Below are positions 60,594-64,000 of a DNA stretch of 64,000 bases, piece by piece (positions within the stretch are counted from its first letter, which is position 1; each line of letters begins with the position of its first letter). This DNA is from Halopiger djelfimassiliensis. GTDB taxonomy: Archaea > Halobacteriota > Halobacteria > Halobacteriales > Natrialbaceae. Both the position numbers and the translations under genes were made by a program. The notes under the pieces were generated by a model, which ran no database searches, was not told where the DNA came from, and saw only the letters and a list, made by a program, of their open reading frames with translations. The stretch is taken from the NCBI RefSeq assembly GCF_000455365.1, contig NZ_HG315686.1:116695-180694 (forward strand), given 5' to 3'.

Positions 60594-61532
60594 TTACTCC
60601 TCTGTGCCTTCGAGTTCGTCGACGATCTCGTCGGCGTCGACGTCGGCGTCCTCGAGTGCGTCCTCGATGTCGCCGCCGCCCATGCCGCCCATCATGCCGG
60701 GCATGCCCATACCGCCCATGCCTTCGATGACTTCCTGAACGATGACGCGGTCGACGCCGACCTTGTCGATGATGTCCTGCCCGATCTGCTGTTTGCCCAT
60801 CATCCACTGCTGGTTCATCGTCATCTGGGGCGTGGCCTCGAGATACAGCGTCTCCTTCTCGACGACTTCGGTCTCGAACTCGGGTTCGGCGTCCTCGTCG
60901 TCCTCGTCGGGTTCGACGGGAACTTCCTCCTCGACCTCGTCGGTTTCGATCCAGAGGTCGGGCTCGAGACCGAGGTACATGTCGAACAGGCCGGCGGCCT
61001 GCTGTTCGCGGTCGTCGACCTCATCGACGATCTCGTACTCGTACTCGACGTCCTCGCCGGCCAGCGGATGGTTGAAGTCGACGCGGGCGCGGCCGCCGAT
61101 GATCGTACTGATGTAGCCCTGGCGACCGTCGACCTGGACGTTCGCGCCGGGGTAGCGGTCGTCCTCGTCGATCTTCTCGGCGCTGACGGTCTCGACGTTG
61201 TCGGGGTCGTACTCGCCGAAGGCGTCCTCTGCGGGGATCGTCACGGTGCCGGAGTCGCCGGGCTCGGAGCCGACGATGGCTTCCTCGACGCCTTCGAAGA
61301 TGTGCCCCTCACCGACGATGATCGTCCGCGGCTTGAACTCCTGACCCTGCTCGTCGACGCCCTCTTCCTCGGCGACGTCGGGGTCGGTCGTGTCGACTAG
61401 CTGGTCGCCGTCGGCGGTGTAGGCGGTGTACTCGATCTCGACGAAGTCGCCTTCCTGTAGTCCGTCGCCCTCTGCTTCCGCTTCGACGTCATCGGCCTGC
61501 TCCTCGAGGTCGGCCTCCTGTTCCTCGGTCAT
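60594..61532 (-). CDS. FKBP-type peptidyl-prolyl isomerase (SlyD-like)
   Basis: A 312-residue FKBP. The IF-containing archaeal FKBP core begins GDFVEIEYTAYTADGDQLVDTT, with VGEGHIFEGVEEAIVGSEPGD and the inserted chaperone domain, then VDFNHPLAGEDVEYEYEIVD. An extra C-terminal region is acidic, with a GMGGMGMPGMMGGMGGG run and a final three-helix-like segment. It catalyses proline isomerisation and aids folding. The C-terminal extension is absent from most bacterial SlyD and its role is unclear. Confidence 0.92.
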   Translation of the reverse strand: MTEEQEADLEEQADDVEAEAEGDGLQEGDFVEIEYTAYTADGDQLVDTTDPDVAEEEGVDEQGQEFKPRTIIVGEGHIFEGVEEAIVGSEPGDSGTVTIPAEDAFGEYDPDNVETVSAEKIDEDDRYPGANVQVDGRQGYISTIIGGRARVDFNHPLAGEDVEYEYEIVDEVDDREQQAAGLFDMYLGLEPDLWIETDEVEEEVPVEPDEDDEDAEPEFETEVVEKETLYLEATPQMTMNQQWMMGKQQIGQDIIDKVGVDRVIVQEVIEGMGGMGMPGMMGGMGGGDIEDALEDADVDADEIVDELEGTEE

Positions 61533-61626
61533 ACGTTGTACGTCCGCCCGTCTACATTTAAGTACGACGTTTTCGCGCGAGTCCGGGAACGACCGATTCT
61601 TCCGAGCGCCGCCCGTCCACTCGAGC

Positions 61627-62184
61627 ATGTACGAAGTCGAAGTGAAGGTGCCTGCGGATCTCGAGGCCGTTCGCTCCCGCCTCGAGACGCTCGACGCGAC
61701 GCCGTGCGGGACCGTCGTCCAGATCGATACCTACTACGACGCCCCCCACCGGTCGTTTCCCGAGACCGACGAAGCGTTACGCATTCGGACGGAGCGACCG
61801 GACGACGGTCCCGAGGAAACCCGCATCACGTACAAGGGACCGCTCGTCGACGACGAATCGAAGACCCGCGAGGAGGTCGAAACCGCCGTCGCCGACGGCG
61901 AGAAACTGGACGCGGTGCTGACGAACCTCGGCTTCGAGGCCGCCGCGACGGTCCGCAAGGAACGCGAGCGGTTCGCGCTCGAGACCGACGACGTGTACAC
62001 GATCACGCTCGATACCGTCGACGACGTCGGCGAGTACGTCGAGGTCGAGACCGAGGTCGACCGCGACGGCGACCTCGAAGCCGCCCGCGATGGCGCGTAC
62101 GAAATCCTCACTGATCTCGGACTCGACCCCGCCGACCAGATTCGGACCTCCTATCTCGGCCTGTTACTTGAGGCCGACGGATGA
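61627..62184 (+). CDS. cyaB: class IV adenylate cyclase / CYTH domain protein
   Basis: A 185-residue CYTH protein. MYEVEVKVPAD contains the ExExK signature, then QIDTYYDAPHRSFPETDEALRIRTE, ITYKGP, ETDDVYTITLDTVDDVGEYVEVETEV complete the basic and acidic residues lining the tunnel. The fold acts on triphosphates; in CyaB it makes cAMP, in others it hydrolyses thiamine triphosphate or inorganic triphosphate. The archaeal activity is not settled. The divergent neighbour is the FKBP gene. Confidence 0.88.
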   Translation: MYEVEVKVPADLEAVRSRLETLDATPCGTVVQIDTYYDAPHRSFPETDEALRIRTERPDDGPEETRITYKGPLVDDESKTREEVETAVADGEKLDAVLTNLGFEAAATVRKERERFALETDDVYTITLDTVDDVGEYVEVETEVDRDGDLEAARDGAYEILTDLGLDPADQIRTSYLGLLLEADG

Positions 62185-62219
62185 CAACACTATAGTATTT
62201 TCACACGAACTGATCGTTG

Positions 62220-64000
62220 ATGCGATCGATGGGACGCTCAACGACGACGGTTTTTGCGCTCTGTCTCGTCGTGATCGGACTCGGACTCTGTTTCGCCGGC
62301 ACAGCCGCCGCGTCGGAGGCCGCCGATCTCGAGGAGTTAGACGGAGAGGGAACGGAAGCGAATCCGTACGTGATTACGGACGTCGAGGAATTGCAGGCGA
62401 TGGAACAGGATCTCGAGGCACATTACGTGCTCGGAAACGACATCGATGCCAGTGAAACTGAAGACTGGAACGCCGGGGCAGGATTTACTCCGATTGGAGA
62501 TTACGACGGAGGTGACCGGCACGAAACGCCATTCAGCGGCACCTTCGATGGGCAGGGACACACCATCACTGGACTCACGATTAACCGTCCCCAGATTTAC
62601 GGTGTCGGTCTTTTCGGAGGTGTGACTGGTACTGTCGAGAACGTATACGTAAGAAATATTGACATTCTTGGCGGTGAAATCGTCGTTGGCGGTGTTGTTG
62701 GGATGAATCGTGGAGACATTCGATCAGTCACTGTCTCCGGTGAAGTCAAAGGTCAAGATCGACGAGTCGGCGGTCTTGTGGGTAATAATCATGGAACAAT
62801 CGAACGGTCAATGGCCGACGCAGATGTGAACGGTGGTAACGTTGTCGGTGGCCTGGTCGGGCTTAATCCAGGACAAGTTACAACATCCTATGCAATGGGT
62901 GATGTCAACGGAGACGTGTCGGCCGGCGGTTTGATTGGATATAATTATGGTGGGATACGTCACAGCTATGGATTCGTTGACGTTACCAGTGACGGAGAAC
63001 GCGCTGGCGGCTTGGCAGGTTGGTCTGCAGGGGCTGCAACTGACTCGTACGTCGTCAGTTCCGTTGACGGAAGTGCCGACCCGATGGGTGCTGTGACTGG
63101 TGCTAAGAAAGACTCTACACACACCGTAACTAACGTCTATTACGACAATTCGAAAACGTCGCTGGAGGCGACGGGAGACAGCTCAGGATACGGAACCGGC
63201 CTAAGTACGGAATCGATGACGGGTGCCGACGCGGTGTCGAACATGGATCTCGAGTATGGCGAGTACTGGGTCCCGACCGACGAGTACCCGGTGCTCCAGT
63301 GGCAGGTTCAGGACGTCGACCTGCAGGTCAGCCAGCCCTCGATCGGTGAAGGTGAAACGACGTCGGTAACGGTCGAACTCACGCTCGAGGACGGCTCGAC
63401 GGTGACGGCGACCGAGGTCGCCGAGTACGACTCCGAGGAAGCCGTCGCCGCCGCCTCCGGGGGTACTCTCGAGGCGAAATCGATCGGCGAAACCGACCTG
63501 ACGGCAACCGTCGCCGGCAACAGCGACTCCGTGACGGTCGAAGTCCTCGAGCCGCCGAAAATCGAGTTCAGCGGCGCGGAGTTCGAGTCGATGGCGGCCG
63601 TCAAGGGTGCGACCGTCGAGGCGACGGTGACCTACGAGAACACCGGCGGTCCGGGCTCGGAAACCGCCACGGTCACCGTCGACGGCGAGGAAGTCGCCTC
63701 GACGACTGTTGCGGTCGACGCCGACGGGGAAACCACCGAGACGATTAGCTGGACCGCCGCCGAATCCGGCACCGTCGCAGTCGGCGACGAGGAACTCGGC
63801 GACCTCACCGTCGTCGAACCCGGCACCGTCTCCCTCGAGTCGCTCTCACTGCCCGAGGAGGCCGCCGCGGAAAGCGAGTACGGGATCGACCTCGAGTTCA
63901 GCAACGAGGCTGACCAGCCGATCACGGAGACGGTCGAACTCCGGATCGACGGCGACCACGTCGCAGACGAGACCGTCACCGTCGACGCCGGCGGCTCGAC
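62220..64000 (+). CDS. GLUG-repeat surface protein with CARDB/Ig-like domains (3' truncated by window edge)
   Basis: 593 codons are visible and no stop occurs before the window ends. A Sec signal (TTTVFALCLVVIGLGLCFAG, cleaved near AAASEA) is followed by a beta-helix start (GTEANPYVITDVEELQAMEQ), about four GLUG repeats (VVGGVVGMNRGDIRS, VGGLVGNNHGTIERS, VVGGLVGLNPGQVTTS, AGGLIGYNYGGIRHS) and then repeated Ig-like CARDB modules (FSGAEFESMAAVKGATVEAT, TISWTAAESGTVAV). The GLUG region (about 62500-63150) is lower in GC than its flanks. It is a large secreted or surface-anchored protein, possibly an adhesin. Confidence 0.82.
   Translation, partial: MRSMGRSTTTVFALCLVVIGLGLCFAGTAAASEAADLEELDGEGTEANPYVITDVEELQAMEQDLEAHYVLGNDIDASETEDWNAGAGFTPIGDYDGGDRHETPFSGTFDGQGHTITGLTINRPQIYGVGLFGGVTGTVENVYVRNIDILGGEIVVGGVVGMNRGDIRSVTVSGEVKGQDRRVGGLVGNNHGTIERSMADADVNGGNVVGGLVGLNPGQVTTSYAMGDVNGDVSAGGLIGYNYGGIRHSYGFVDVTSDGERAGGLAGWSAGAATDSYVVSSVDGSADPMGAVTGAKKDSTHTVTNVYYDNSKTSLEATGDSSGYGTGLSTESMTGADAVSNMDLEYGEYWVPTDEYPVLQWQVQDVDLQVSQPSIGEGETTSVTVELTLEDGSTVTATEVAEYDSEEAVAAASGGTLEAKSIGETDLTATVAGNSDSVTVEVLEPPKIEFSGAEFESMAAVKGATVEATVTYENTGGPGSETATVTVDGEEVASTTVAVDADGETTETISWTAAESGTVAVGDEELGDLTVVEPGTVSLESLSLPEEAAAESEYGIDLEFSNEADQPITETVELRIDGDHVADETVTVDAGGS

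Overview
The window is a 64 kb piece of a haloarchaeal chromosome, most like the Natrialbaceae (Natrinema/Haloterrigena type). The reasons are the high GC, the strongly acidic proteins, TATA-like boxes placed 25-31 nt before start codons (leaderless transcripts), twin-arginine lipoproteins with Asp/Glu-rich linkers, an rpl11 / rpl1-rpl10-rpl12 cluster with an archaeal P1 tail, HTH_10 regulators, DpsA, and several small families known only from Halobacteria (HEWD, DUF7331-like and DUF7501-like proteins). There is no rRNA, CRISPR array, prophage or complete insertion sequence; one tRNA (Lys-CTT) is present.

Layout: 1-6.3 kb holds a partial btpA, a TctA-like permease, the ribosomal stalk genes with an L1 leader hairpin, cutA and a HEWD zinc-finger protein. 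6.4-7.7 kb is one extremely acidic secreted repeat protein. 8-15 kb carries PEP carboxykinase, an aldehyde dehydrogenase, an actin-like ATPase with a coiled coil and C-terminal membrane anchor, and an MFS transporter. 15-23 kb carries housekeeping and small genes, including a coupled TraB-M50 protease pair and purM. 23.2-26 kb contains a tandem duplication of a lipoprotein plus macrodomain unit, one copy of which has decayed, then a small gene under a DtxR/Idr-type iron box and dpsA with a palindrome next to its TATA box. 26-41 kb holds a second aldehyde dehydrogenase, a PfkB kinase, a YihY protein, a zinc ABC transporter (znuACB), ADP-forming acetate-CoA ligase with a phosphotransacetylase-like partner, a DHH/TrkA-N protein and tRNA-Lys.

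The most interesting region is 41-53 kb: a molybdoenzyme island. It encodes an Mrp-type ATPase lacking the usual Cys pair and fused to a SirA/DUF2249-like tail, an exported type II DMSO-reductase-family catalytic subunit, its four-cluster Fe-S subunit, a TorD-type chaperone, MobB, a molybdate/tungstate ABC binding protein and permease (no ATPase nearby), and an HTH_10 regulator. The promoters of mrp, the reductase operon and the modA-like gene share a GTTCCCAC-N3-GTGGGAAC operator (perfect in the first, degenerate or half-site in the others) ending 40-43 nt before the first start codon. This points to an uncharacterised local regulon. At the reductase operon the spacing leads not to the catalytic subunit but to an unannotated 35-codon reading frame whose stop overlaps the catalytic start.

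53-64 kb contains a solo end of an IS200/IS605-type element, enoyl-CoA hydratase, a glutamine-rich disordered protein, a TIM-barrel-like protein with a Cys cluster, pyrBI, a RecA-like protein without Walker A, an FKBP isomerase, a CYTH protein, and the first 593 codons of a GLUG-repeat surface protein whose repeat domain is visibly more AT-rich than its flanks. All functional statements are from reading the sequence and from memory of protein families; no search was run.
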